From positions 123,090 through 187,089 of the forward strand of contig VZSR01000566.1 of the NCBI GenBank assembly GCA_013398615.1: a stretch of DNA of 64,000 nt, given 5' to 3'. Below the pieces are notes generated by a model. It had not been told where the DNA came from. It did not search any database and saw only the letters and a list, made by a program, of their open reading frames with translations. Position 1 is the stretch's first letter; the number at the start of each line of letters is the position of its first letter. Positions 13,460-25,624 of this stretch are shown here, in pieces. This DNA comes from Brachypodius melanocephalos (Eukaryota > Chordata > Aves > Passeriformes > Pycnonotidae). The translations under genes were made by a program, and so were the position numbers.

Positions 13460-13482
13460 AAAAACAAAACAAACAAACAAAC
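13460..13482. repeat. (AAAC)n simple repeat
   Basis: AAAC units after a short purine run, seen directly. Confidence 0.85.
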
Positions 13483-13974
13483 ATAAACCACCCCAAAAAA
13501 CCAACACCAAGTTAAATATGCATAACACCCATTTCAGTAAACAGCTGCATCACAGGACTGTGTGAACAGAAAAGAAAATCTTGGGGAAGACATTTGAGAG
13601 CCAAAAAAACCCAATTGTACTAAGCTAATTTCTGACAACTTAAAACTGTCATTACTTGCTAATTAGTAACGCCAAAACCAGATGGATGAAGCTGTGACAA
13701 GCTAATTTCATAGCCTTCACTTCATGGTCTGGGCAAATAGCCACTCATAAAATCTGTCCATTACTCTTCCCTGGGTCCATCTTTTCATGGCTTCCCTGTA
13801 AGGCACCTTCAAAGACGAGGGATGGCTCTTGATGACACTTATATGGAAAAAAACATTATTTTTAACAGTAAAGTCTGTCCACAATGAAAGATCGGCTGCC
13901 TGCTTGGAAGAGGTGGCAAAGGAAACTACAGTATGTTATGTCTTTTTAAAATAAAAATATTTTACTAATAAACG

Positions 13975-13996
13975 CTTAATATTTTAAAATATTAAG
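13975..13996. repeat. 22-bp perfect AT palindrome
   Basis: CTTAATATTTT followed at once by its exact reverse complement. It can form a hairpin or cruciform with no loop. The flanking C/G pair (13973 and 13998) extends the stem across a G-T wobble. Confidence 0.85.
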
Positions 13997-15113
13997 TGCT
14001 TCATATTTTAAAGTAGTAACAAGTATCTTGTTGTATCACAGTTGGTCTTGTATCTCAAAGTGACCCCTTTGTATGGAAATTTTATAAAGAGAATAAAAGG
14101 CAGAGCAGCTTTTAGAGAGGTTTTTTTTTTTATATTGGCTTGAGTTGTTTCTTTTATTTAAATGTTTTGGTTTTTATTTAAGAGAGCCTCCTATACTTCT
14201 GAAATAGGACACTGCCAGGTGATACTGTGTAACTCATGACACTGAAAAGACACCTTAAAGAATGCTAAAAGAGAAAAGAATATTTCTCAACGTAAAATTA
14301 CTAACCTTAAAAGACAATGAAGAAAAGGATGGCTTGATAATGGGATAATGATACATGCTGCATCAAATCTGTTAATTGAAGGTTTGCCATGACCACTGAA
14401 CAGCATTCCTTGGAAATATCTTCAGACATTCAGACTGCTAAAAGTAGAAAATTATCAAGAAGAAAGAAGATTGTAAAGGAATGAAATCAGTAGACTTTAC
14501 ATAATAAAATATAATGGTAGTTCTCACAGCCTAGAATGGCAGGCTAATTTTGCAAATTAGACTGGTTAGTTAATTGTGCACTTCAATGTGCCAAGCATCT
14601 TTGAATAATATTAAAAATGATCACAGGTTTGATAGGGAATAAAAATCATCTAAGAACTAGACTAACTTAAAGACACAAATACACAAGAGAAAGACAAGAG
14701 AAGCCATCTATCAAACACAGACCTGTATTGTCTATATCACAAATCTGTGCTTCAAACCTGACTGCAGGTTTAGAAATAAAAATAATTTCACTTTTAAGTG
14801 CTTTTATAGCACATGATAGAATCTGACCTGTAAAACATGAAAAACAGCAAACACAGTTATGACACTAAATAATGAGAAAACATCAATTTGAAAAAAAAAA
14901 TGCACATATATAACATGTAGCATGTTACAGTACAGCAGTACTGTAAAAATTAAACCACATATATACATTTCCTTGTATTTGATTGGAGTTACTTGCAAAT
15001 GTAGCCTTTACAAGGAGATACAAACATAATTTTAGAGCATACTGCAAAATTTACTATCTTTGTTTTGGGACAAGTTGCCAGAGACAGAAAATATTTTATT
15101 TCTTAGTGACTGG

Positions 15114-15179
15114 TATTTGGAAATGCTACAAAGAAAGATAATGATATATTTGGAAATGCTAAAAAGAAAGATAATGATA
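15114..15179 (+). repeat. 33-bp tandem duplication, two copies
   Basis: A 33-bp unit starting TATTTGGAAATGCTA is present at 15114-15146 and 15147-15179 with a single C/A difference. It is a young local duplication in unique DNA. Confidence 0.95.
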
Positions 15180-15541
15180 TACTTAAAAGGTGTTATTAAG
15201 GAATAACATATGCACCAAAACCACAGATTTTAAGCACTTTCCAAGTTTCTTACATTTAAACAACCCTGGCATCTGCTCATTACTACAGAAGAATGAAAGG
15301 CTGCTTTTCTGCAATACCCTATAGTACACAGAAATCTGTATTTCAGAACAAAGAATGGAGGAGAGCACATTGCTGAAAAAAAAACAGTGTTTGGAAAAAT
15401 GATGTGGCTGTGACTGCTTGGGAACCTTCAAGATGGATAAACTAATCAGATCTGGATACAGCAAAACCAAAAAAGATATTTAATGAAGGCTGGAAACCTG
15501 TTTAGAATTAACCAGGCAGGAAAATAACCACTGGTCCTTGC

Positions 15542-15641
15542 NNNNNNNNNNNNNNNNNNNNNNNNNNNNNNNNNNNNNNNNNNNNNNNNNNNNNNNNNNN
15601 NNNNNNNNNNNNNNNNNNNNNNNNNNNNNNNNNNNNNNNNN
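15542..15641. other. Assembly gap, 100 N
   Basis: Exactly 100 N, the conventional placeholder for a gap of unknown length. The right flank is locally CpG-richer than the surroundings, but I recognise no repeat on either side. Confidence 0.95.
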
Positions 15642-17617
15642 CCGTAGTCCATAGGCTCTGTACGGCTGTCCGTGTATGGCAGAAGGCATGCAAAAGGTGA
15701 GGAATTAGCAAAGTGCTCCGAAAGAACCAATTCACAGTTTCAGACCACCAGAAGGGGGTTTCAGTGAAACTGAAAAAGAATGTTGAAAGAGCTTATCTAC
15801 ATGAATTCAAACAGCTTTTGGAAATCTTTTTCACGAGGTATAACTGAGGTCAAGAGCTTAAAAGGATTAAGAATATTAATGCAAATGCATAGAGATAATG
15901 AACGCATGCAGAATTACAATAGCAACTTAATTCCTGTTTATTTCATGCAAGCAATTTTTCATCTTCTAAAACTACAATTGTCTCATTTCTGCATGTATTG
16001 GAAAGCCAACTTTTTTTCCTTTCCTGTGGTGAAGCAATGCTAAATGCACAAAAAACAAAAATATTGCTGAGAATATGCTCTGCAATAAGAGTAACAAGAT
16101 ATGAATTGAACATGGAATAAAAGAAATATTTCACATGCCTATGAGCTGCAAAGATTTCCAAATAGAGCCTAAAGCAGAGACTTCTGGACAGGAAGAGACT
16201 TCCACGGAGATTCCTGGATAAGAAACCTGATGTCTGTAGTGCATGAGATCAGAATAAATTACCCAGGGGGTCACTCTCTGTCTTTAAAACCTATCAATAT
16301 AATTAATTCTACAGTTTCATAGATGCATATTAGAGGAAGACATCAAGGATTTTGCATTCCCTACTCCAGCAGTACATGGCATACATGTGACAGGCAACTA
16401 ACCAGCAATTTTCTCCCAATAACCAAAATCATGAGGAATTTACAACAGGACTAAGTATTGGATATGATTCTGCCCTGGTCTAGCCAAAGGATTTTTCAGG
16501 ACAGGCATGATCAGACAACCAGTATTACAATCATCCCAGGACTCCAAACTGTGACTGAATTGTCAGCTCATGTCCACTCAAGAACTACTGAGCTTTTCCC
16601 CCTCATTGTGCAGACTTCAAACAGTTGCAGCCAGGAGTCTAGGATGGACTTGGATAGTACTGAGAGAATGATCTCGGTGTCAGTTGACAATCTGCACTTA
16701 AAACACATTCTATTTCATGCTGGTTATTATAGAGCTGTGTCCAAACTGGATATCTATACTAGGCTCTGAAGGTCAAGTTTTTCAATGGTCAGGATTTTCA
16801 AAAACACCTAAGTGGTTTCAAAACATGTACATTTTAAGGCACCTATATAAAATAATTTAGTTTTTACACTAGAAATAAAAAAGTACATCACTACTCTCTA
16901 CAAAATGCATGCTGGTGCACAGGAAAACAAATCGAACAAGGGCAATTATCACAAAGCACAAGATTGTGATGTTTATGTATTTTATTCAAGCTAATTACTT
17001 TTATGAAATCAAAAACTATTTGAAACCTGCTATAGGTTAAGGCTTGGGGTGTGCTGAAGCTGGTTGGGAAGGTGGAAATGAATAACTTTCAGAACATTTC
17101 TTTTTTAGTCTGAAGCTTAGTTTTGGTATAAGGTTAGTTTAAGATATCTGAGATTAGTGAGACATTAAATAGTACATTAGTTTTAAGTGTATACAGTTCT
17201 TGCAGTCCCTATTAAAAACAGTCTAACAGCAAACTAGAATAACAATGATTACTCTTTGTGTAACTCTCTACATTCAGAATGGAAATACTTTGGGGAAGAA
17301 AAATACTTACATAAAGTACTTATAGAATTAATCCAGCATCCATTAAAGACAAGTTCCTCACAGTGTACTATTCATTAGCATGGTGTCTAGCCTTGATCCT
17401 ACATATATCACCACTCCAATTCCAAGGAATTTACCCTATAGGGATCTTTCAGAATAACTATGAAACCATTACAAAGGTTTTCTTCATCACATTATAAGGC
17501 AGTTTCAAGTAATTGTAGTATACATTCTGATATATATTCTGATTATATTCTTTCAGTTTCATGACTCTCCTTACTCCCTGTGATTATTAACCATCAGAAA
17601 CCACTTTACAAATCTAT

Positions 17618-17638
17618 GGGTGAGGGCAAGGGTGGGGG
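17618..17638 (+). other. Canonical G-quadruplex motif
   Basis: Four G runs (GGG, GGG, GGG, GGGGG) separated by loops TGA, CAA and T, fitting G3+N1-7 four times with very short loops. It is the only full canonical G4 motif I noticed by eye in this AT-rich window. Confidence 0.85.
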
Positions 17639-17906
17639 TGGACAGTCTGTGAATTTTTCACATCCTTAAATCTACATTTAAACTTACATTTAGAGGGTTG
17701 AAAATTCAGATAAATTAGCCTAGAAGGCCATCTATTGTGTTTCTTGGATATGACTGTGACTTTTCAGGGACTTCCAGATCTGAAAAATTATGATCTTAAC
17801 TAGATGGGTGGGATAAGTACAGAGACACTTTGAATTCCTGTCATAAACTCAGTTTAAACTGATAACTCACATGAGAGCTTTCCTTGGAATTTTTCCTTGT
17901 TTGTTT

Positions 17907-17920
17907 GTAACCATAGCAAT
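17907..17920. promoter_or_regulatory. RFX X-box-like motif
   Basis: GTAACCATAGCAAT matches the RFX X-box type GTTRCCATRGYAAC at 12 of 14 positions. Motif match only. Confidence 0.3.
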
Positions 17921-20673
17921 TACTAGTGCTTTTGTGAAGATATTTATTGAATGAAAAATATTAAAAAATGCTCATTCCAAGAAATAGATCTTACTATAAA
18001 GGGTAGGGCTATATTCTAAAATAGACATTTTCCAGGATGTAAGGTTACATGCAAAAACTCTTTGTCCATCTCTACCCACACAACACTGCTATCTACTATT
18101 AAAAGCTTAAATCAATTCAACCCACAAACACAGAACAGAGGTCTCAGCCAAATGAAAGCTACAGAAAATGTCAGAAGGCAGCATGAACTGCAATCAGTGC
18201 TGATCAGTTAACAATGTGTAGGTTCCTTAGCAATGCACCATGTACAAATCCTCCTTGGCTTGCTGTGCAGAATCACAAGGAACTGGTACAAACTCTTGAC
18301 CTAACGTCAGCTAATAGTGAGTGAACCCATTCCCATCTTTTAACACCTGCTGATAAAATCTGATACTATTGTTTGGAAGGCAGAAGAAGTGTCTTATCTG
18401 AGAGGTGATGAGAGCTGAGGTATTCATCAGAAAAACTGAGCTCTTGGTCAGACCTCTAACAAGCAAATATTGATGGGAAAATGTGTGTTCACTACTGCCT
18501 CACTCATTTCTGAAGGACTAAAGGGAACAGTACTTACTGGTAAATTTTAACATTCTCAGGCAGTCACCAAGTGCACTGATCAAAAATATTTTAAGTGCCA
18601 CAAATCCCTGCTCCAAAACCAGCACATCTCCCTGATGCTGCCCTTTCTAGCACATACTACTGAATTACAACCACCGTGCAACCAAAAACTACTCGATAAA
18701 ATGATGCATACATTTGCTCTTTTGGTGTGGAAAAAAGAAATAGTAGATGGTCATATATAGTGGTGCAGAAATACATGGATAATATAGTGATAAACAAAAC
18801 ACAAAATTTAATCTTCCTACCATTTTAATGCTTCTCCTCCAGTATCTCTCAAAACTACCAATCTTCCCCCTCAGAAACATCAAATTAATTAATAGATGAA
18901 CCATCTTCTATGAAATTGCTACAGTAAAAGTACAGAGCATGGCCCAGGCACTGGCTCTGGAGCTTCCCACGGCTACCGCAAAACAAATTTTAATATTAAA
19001 AAATTAATCTTTTGAATAAATACATTTTTTTGTATAGGAAAAATCATGTAATCTGAAACTACAAGAAAGGCAAAAGGGTAATTATGTATTTCTTTAAAAA
19101 ACAAATTAAAGTGAGTCTATTTTCTAATGTAAGAAAAAAAATCCCATTTGAAAAACATTGGTCTGTCAAGGGAAGCCTCTCAAGGACACACAGCAAAATT
19201 TCCCCCAAGAAAGATTTATTTAGACTTATTGATCAAAGGCAACTGGAGAGGAGAAAAAAATGGGTGTTTCCTCTTTGAATAGAAAGACTGCCAAATCCAG
19301 TTGCTGAAAGTTTTAGAGGGAAGATTTTCTGTCTAATTTACTGGTCTACATATTGGCCTTTGAGATCAGTTTACAGCTAGGCAACTTTTTTTTTTCACTT
19401 GAAATGACCAGCCATGCCATAATATTTAAATATTTCAATTAAGAGTAATAAAGAAAATGCACTGGTGCAGCAGAGTAAACAAATGCAACTGTATGGCAAA
19501 TAAAGAAGGGCAGAAGAGTCACGAGATCTGGAGTATAGAGATTTGTTCAACTTACCTTACCAATACAATTCAAGTAACAGGAGTTCAACAACTTGCCTTC
19601 CTCAAACTAAAAATACAAATAATAATAATTATATCAATAAAAACAAATTCAGACAGACTTAGAAAGTGAGGACTGTATGTACAGTGCAGATCAGTGTGCC
19701 TCATGGACCTAGACAGAAGGTAGAACAGCTAATCTTCTTTTCCAACTAAGAATATGCTGCTCTATGCCACCAAGCGCTGAAAATGAAGACTGAGGGAACT
19801 CGTTCCCCCTGATCTGATTGTCTTCTTGTCTAACACAGCAGAGAGCTTCCAGCTACTGCCAGCCTTCAGTGCCATTCATGAGCCCTTCTCTCCTTTCCCT
19901 CCAAGACTTCTCTCTCACACATCCTTCCTCACTGTGAGAGGTGGCTCTGACAAGCCAAAGCCCAGGAATGGCACCATAAAAAGCTTTGTGAGTTTTGTTC
20001 CTGTCTCCCATCACCCTACACCTCCCCAACACATTTGCCAAAGTTGATCACAGGGTTGAGCTAGCAAAAGTAATTTATTCTTCAACAAGACCACGTAGGA
20101 TCTTATGCAAGCATATCCTCACTTCTCAGACTAAAATTAAGATACAAACTGTACAGTAAGAATGCACTTTTCAAGAGCGGGTTAAAGAAAAATCTGCCCA
20201 TCTAAATATTTTGGGAATGCACCATTGCCACAGTAACCTTTAGGTTTTACAGTACTGAATAATTATTCAGCTTTATTTTCAGATTTGCTCGACCCAGGTT
20301 CTGTTACTCTCCCAATCAAAGTGCTAGACTTTGTTTATGTTCTTGATTCTCTAAAAACAGAAAGTAAGTTCTGTCAAAAAAAGATGACATATTTAAGATT
20401 TTACCTGAAATTCCATATTGGGGTTGAGAAATGTGTCTGTATATACATTTTCTTCTTTTAATTTTTTTTTCTAGTGTATATTTAGTAATAAAATACAGTC
20501 TTAACCTCTGTCCCCTCCGTGGCTTCCTCCTTGCTAGTTTAAAGCAGAAATAGGTAGTGAACTCGAAAAACCGCAGCAGAACAACATTTACTCGGATAAT
20601 AATTTCCTGCTAAGCTAATTTACATTAACCCTAAATGGCTAAGTATCTCATGTCAGTCTCCTGAAGAGCTATG

Positions 20674-20687
20674 CTGCCATCTTTTGG
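20674..20687 (-). promoter_or_regulatory. CTCF-like core motif
   Basis: The minus strand reads CCAAAAGATGGCAG. The AGATGGCAG half fits the CTCF core CCASYAGRKGGCRS exactly, and two positions in the left half differ. Motif match only. Confidence 0.3.
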
Positions 20688-21380
20688 TGTTGAAAACCCA
20701 CTTCATCTGTTTAAGAGCTTCGGAAAGCTAGTGTCCTACTTCAAGCCAACTTTTCCTGCACTTATCTATCATTCAAGACAATAACTCTCATCCCTTTTCT
20801 CTTTTTGGCTAAGCACACAAGTAATTTGGAAAGAATCATTTGCACAATATATCAATAGTAAAAGTGTCACTGCATTTAACACTTGCATGAAGATTGTCTC
20901 ACAGCTTGTTGAGATTTAAATGCATACAGTCAAGGCATTTTTTTATTCCTTAGAGTTGTGATCGTGTCCAGATACATTCAGTACTAAGGTGTAATGAAAA
21001 ATTCATTGTGAAACAGGTGAATAATCACAGCAATCACTCAAACAAATACGTGCACATAAGAATAAGTCTTTAATAAAAATGAGATAGCAACATAAGTTAT
21101 TTTGGCAGTTGTTAACTTCTCACCAGCAAAATTATGTAGCCAGGGAACTCCTATCTAATTCACCCTTCCACAATAACCCTACAGTGCCTGCATGTCCATC
21201 AATACACATAAATTCTGTGAATTTCAGGAAATTCCTGATACTGACTGCCATATTCTTCATGTTAAAAATTATCTCATGAATAAAGATTTAGTGAGTTATT
21301 TAGTAAGTGCTAAAAAAAATTAGGTTGTTACTTCTTTTCTTGGTACAGCAAGTCATTTGCTACATGTCATGCTTGGTCTC

Positions 21381-21472
21381 TTTTGGGTTTGGTGTGGGTT
21401 TTTTTTGTTTTGGCTTTTTGGGTTTTGTAGGGGTTTTTTTGTTTGTTTGTTTGTGGGTTTGTTTTTTTTTTT
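21381..21472 (+). repeat. T/G-rich low-complexity tract
   Basis: Runs of T interspersed with GGG and GTTT units. It contains several GGG runs, but one loop is too long for a canonical G4. The 60-codon frame across it is Phe/Gly/Leu low complexity and not a gene. Confidence 0.85.
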
Positions 21473-22221
21473 AATGAGACTAGGTGCACTTAGAGGGAGT
21501 AAGACCAGCAGCTGGCAGCAGGGATCCCAGAATCCTTAGGAAACATGGAAGCTACAAGATCAATTCTTTTCATTCCTAGAACCTATATGTTCTTAAAATC
21601 TAATTTTAGGACACAAAATAAACATTATGCATTATTCCTGAGCAACTAAGAAATCTGATTATTTGCAGTCACCTTTGCTAAAGAAAACACTGGAAACTAT
21701 TTCCAGCCTAAAAGATTTTTGGTTTGGTTTTAGTAAGGTCATTTTTTGGGACCAAAACCACTATGCATCATACAGGATAATTAAACTTTGAATTACAAAC
21801 TTGACTGTACAAGGTTGTGTCATTCTATTTTAGTTACATTTCTAATAGGAGCAAAATTTTTATGCGTATTTTCTTTTCTTACTTTTGACATGCACAGCAA
21901 GAACTTAATGCTGGATACACCGGAGGCTCCAGTGCTTTTATTTGGTGGCAATCATCCTCTACTAACACCCCACTGTCTAAACACACTGTACTCCATATTG
22001 TAGAATTCTCTGGTCCTAGTCTGCCATGGTTAACCTAAAAAATGGTAGCACTGAAGATTTTTTGGGGATGAAGTTCTGGTGGGGATGAACTCCACTACCA
22101 CCCACCCAAAGGGTGCATCTGCTCCTCTCCTCTTAGCTCTGGCCAGAATCTACTCTCCCTCTACACAAAGATTCTAAAGGGAGTAGTGAAAGTTTGCAAA
22201 CAAAAACCAATGTGTCTCTTC

Positions 22222-22249
22222 CACACAAGTGTTGATTGACACTTGTGTG
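22222..22249. repeat. 11-bp perfect inverted repeat (hairpin)
   Basis: CACACAAGTGT, a 6-base loop, then ACACTTGTGTG. It is a 28-bp unit able to form a stable hairpin. No T run follows, and no RNA family is recognised. Confidence 0.85.
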
Positions 22250-25050
22250 CATAAACTGAACATGAAATCCAGAATGGAAGGTTCAGCTTTGAAAGGCTGA
22301 GCTATCAGCACACCTCAACAAGAGATGAAGGGGAAGCCTGGAAGGAAAGAAGGTGTTGAAACCTACATCAAAACAAGAAAGATGCTATAAAATGCATTCC
22401 AGGATCCCCACGTTAGAAGATATTTGTTCCTGCTCTCCTTGCAGCTGATATCCAATGTTGTACATAAGACGTACAAGCTATTTCACTGATGCAGACCTGC
22501 TCCTCTACTGTGTGCCCAGCTGGTTTTAATAAGATCATGCAAGTCTGGATATAAGCACTTGAAGAAAGAGGAACATGCAATCAGACACACAAAATGTAAG
22601 GGTGTTTAATGAAATTTTGGTAGCGTATTTTCTCAGCCTTGGGAGGCAAAGGTTCTTTAAAGCCATTTTTCACCCTTTGAATGTACACACTGCAAGTTAT
22701 TATTACAAAGCAAGACGGGGGAATCTTATTTGATACACTTCATTGTGCTTTATATTAAAATTCAGGAATTCTAAGCCTTTTTAATGCATAGAAATGTGAA
22801 AGAATTTACATCTTCTACTTAGTAATCAGCCATGTTATTGTCTGTTACCCTTAGCTGAATCTGATGCCAGAAGCAATACCCTTATCAATGAATCACTGGG
22901 GATGAAACCAGCAGTTTTTACTCATGCAATACTACCAGCGACTTCAATGTGAAAATGCTGCACAAGAAATATGCAAAGCTACAAAATTATCTAAGACCTT
23001 TGCCAAAAACTATGCCCAAGGAGCACACTTACTTCTTTTTTAATGCACATGATAACAATCTCACTGTTTTTAAATACATTTAAGGTATTAAATCCTTTGT
23101 TATCAACATTAAAAAGATCTTTGCTTAAATAAAATTGATCTCTTCATCCTGAGTTTCTAATCCCATTTAAGTACTTTCTTCAATGAGCTTTCTATTCTTA
23201 GACTTTATGAGATAATAATTGATAGCACCACAGCATTTGGCATAGTATAGCATCATTTCCTCAAAAATCCTCATCTTGAAAGAAAGAAAGAACTGGCTTA
23301 ATTTACAGCAGATTAGAACTGAAAGATATAGGTATAGCAGCACCTGAGAAATATAAATAATTACCGTTTCTTTTGTCTACTTCTAGAAAATGCTATTAGT
23401 TTTCAATCCTTTATACTGTTTAGGGGGTTTTTTTGACAAATATTTGCCTGCAGCTAAAATCTTGGCAAATCCTGACCACAGAAACAGGAAAGGCATGTAA
23501 CACACAGAAATCACCAAAATGAGAAGAGCTTAGCAGGCCAAGACACATGTTCAAATCCATAGAAGAAGAAAGGATGGTCACTGTTAGTGATGTAGGCATG
23601 CTTCTTTTTTAGTCAGGTCAAGGGATATTTTATTTCCAAAAAAGCTTTTAAAAGAACAGATCAAATGGACATATTTTCAAAGCAATATATGTGGAGGATT
23701 AAGGGAGACCATGGAGCTTTGAAAATGTTCCTAACTCACAGATTCTATTTCTGATACAATGATTTTATTTTCTTCTTTTTCATGTCTGAGCCTTCCTTCT
23801 CCCTGTTGTTCCAACCCCATCTTTATCTGGATTCTCTTGCTGCACATTTTTCTCCCCTATACCAATTTGGAGTTACTCAAGTCCCTGTTGCCTCTTTTCT
23901 CTCTGTTTAATCTACCCACTGGCAGCAATGCTCTACTTCTTAAATTGTGTTGTTCAGCATTTGAAAGCGCTTCCAGATACAGGGAGGGTCCAGTAGCTGG
24001 AGCCAAAACGAAATCCCCCTGAGAAGGTCAGATATTTCAAAACTAGTTTGTCTCTAGTGACTTCCACATACTCTGCATGGTGGCTCCAGCTGGCTGTCAC
24101 AGTGCAAGTTGTTAGCACTGAACACCATTACAACAAAGGAAGGAATACAACAAGAGATTTTTTTTCCCTACTGTAGTTAAAAGAATACACCTCAATAGTA
24201 TTTTGGAAACTTCATAAAGCAGGTAGCAACATTCCCACTACTCGTAATCCTTCTGGGTTAGTTGGCTGGTGGGTTAGTCTAATCACCAGGGTTGGAATCT
24301 CAGTAAATCTTTGTATGTGTAAACGTGCTAGGCTTGAAGGTGGCTTCAAAGCTACGTGACAGAATGGCAAGGCATCCAGCATCCTGCACTGTGATCTCTC
24401 AGTTCAGAAAGTTGCTTCTCTTCCTGAGCATTTTGGGAGAGATGATGACTCCTTCTGCACTTCAAAAAACTACATTTCCTCACAGCAGAAACCAAGGTGA
24501 AAGGATGAACGAGCTGGAGCAGGGAGAATTTAAATCAAGCACCAAACTCCATTTCAAAAGGCTTTTTAATCAAAATAGTTTCAGTGCAAAATGGGGCTTT
24601 GCATAAACCTTTGGTGAACATCCAATCTGAATATTTCAGTATGCTGCCTACCCATAAAGAAATGGGTAAACTGAATCTTTCACAGGAGTTTTCATTCAAA
24701 CGCTTCATGGCACATTTTCTATAGGCTGGACGGCACAGCAAGGTTACTCAGTGCATTTTTTCCCCCTCTTCCTGCAACAGGCAAAGTATGTTATGGTTAT
24801 GCTGTGCAATTAATGCTTCATTGTAATCACATGACCTCAAAATCAGGGGTTCTTAAAGCGTTTCAATTCATTTTGCACTCTAAAGAGTGGCTGAATAGGG
24901 TGACTATTTTGCTTCACTGAAGCCAAAATCAGACTTGACACTTATCACTGGGGGCTTTCTCAAAGGCTGGTGGGTGGAGAGAGGAGGATTGCCTACTGTG
25001 ATCTATCATGCTGTAATTAAGTACTCATGCTCCATCCACAGGGGTTTTAA

Positions 25051-25064
25051 CTTACCATAGCAAT
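25051..25064. promoter_or_regulatory. RFX X-box-like motif
   Basis: CTTACCATAGCAAT matches GTTRCCATRGYAAC at 12 of 14 positions, with the inner ACCATAGCAA intact. It lies in a stretch low in simple sequence. Motif match only. Confidence 0.3.
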
Positions 25065-25604
25065 GCTTTTTGTTTTAAAGCTCTGGACAACGTGTCACAG
25101 CACTGCTTTGTCAGCATCTCAGCTGACAGGATCATATTTTAATTGGCAAGAACAATCTCTGGGCTGCTCAGTCCTTTACCTTTCTTCTAAGAGGCTATGA
25201 CTAAACAAAAGAATCATTTTTATTCCAGCCTGAGCATGTCCACTGCCAATTTCAGATTCTTCCACCTTCTCCATTAAGATCTGCTGCTCCCTTCACAGAA
25301 AAGGTGGAACCTGCACCAGATCTACACCATTCCCTTTCCACTGTTCCTCTCAATGCACTAGGAATACACTAGTTTTATACAGCATTTTGATACATAAACA
25401 CTTTTGGAGAGCCCTGCCATTGGCGAGGCTCAGACTGAGAACATGGAACAATTTCTGGGGAAACCACTGATCTCTTCCAATTGACGTTCAGCAACAATTC
25501 TTTTTTGGAACCATGCCAAAGACCCAAACTGACATGTTTTATCCATATGTAGACAGCATGAACACAACAGGAATCTGTTTATTTGTCTATTTATCTGTTT
25601 ATTT

Positions 25605-25624
25605 GATCTAGAGTCATCTAGATC
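25605..25624. repeat. 8-bp perfect inverted repeat
   Basis: GATCTAGA, loop GTCA, TCTAGATC. A short hairpin immediately after an imperfect CTGTTTATTT tract (25573-25604). Confidence 0.8.

Larger units (their letters stand above)
11498..15541. other. Non-coding AT-rich DNA
   Basis: No gene recognised. It holds several small repeats (listed separately), an A-rich tract, and many A/T homopolymers. No open frame exceeds about 95 codons and none looks like a protein. Confidence 0.8.

Noticed and set aside
16458..16769. 103-codon plus-strand frame
   Set aside because: No recognisable motif or exon structure; AT-rich surroundings.
19826..20047. 73-codon frame after an acceptor-like TCTAACACAG as an exon
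   Set aside because: Pro/Ser-rich peptide without a known domain, no donor or gene context; the pyrimidine-rich DNA explains the open frame.
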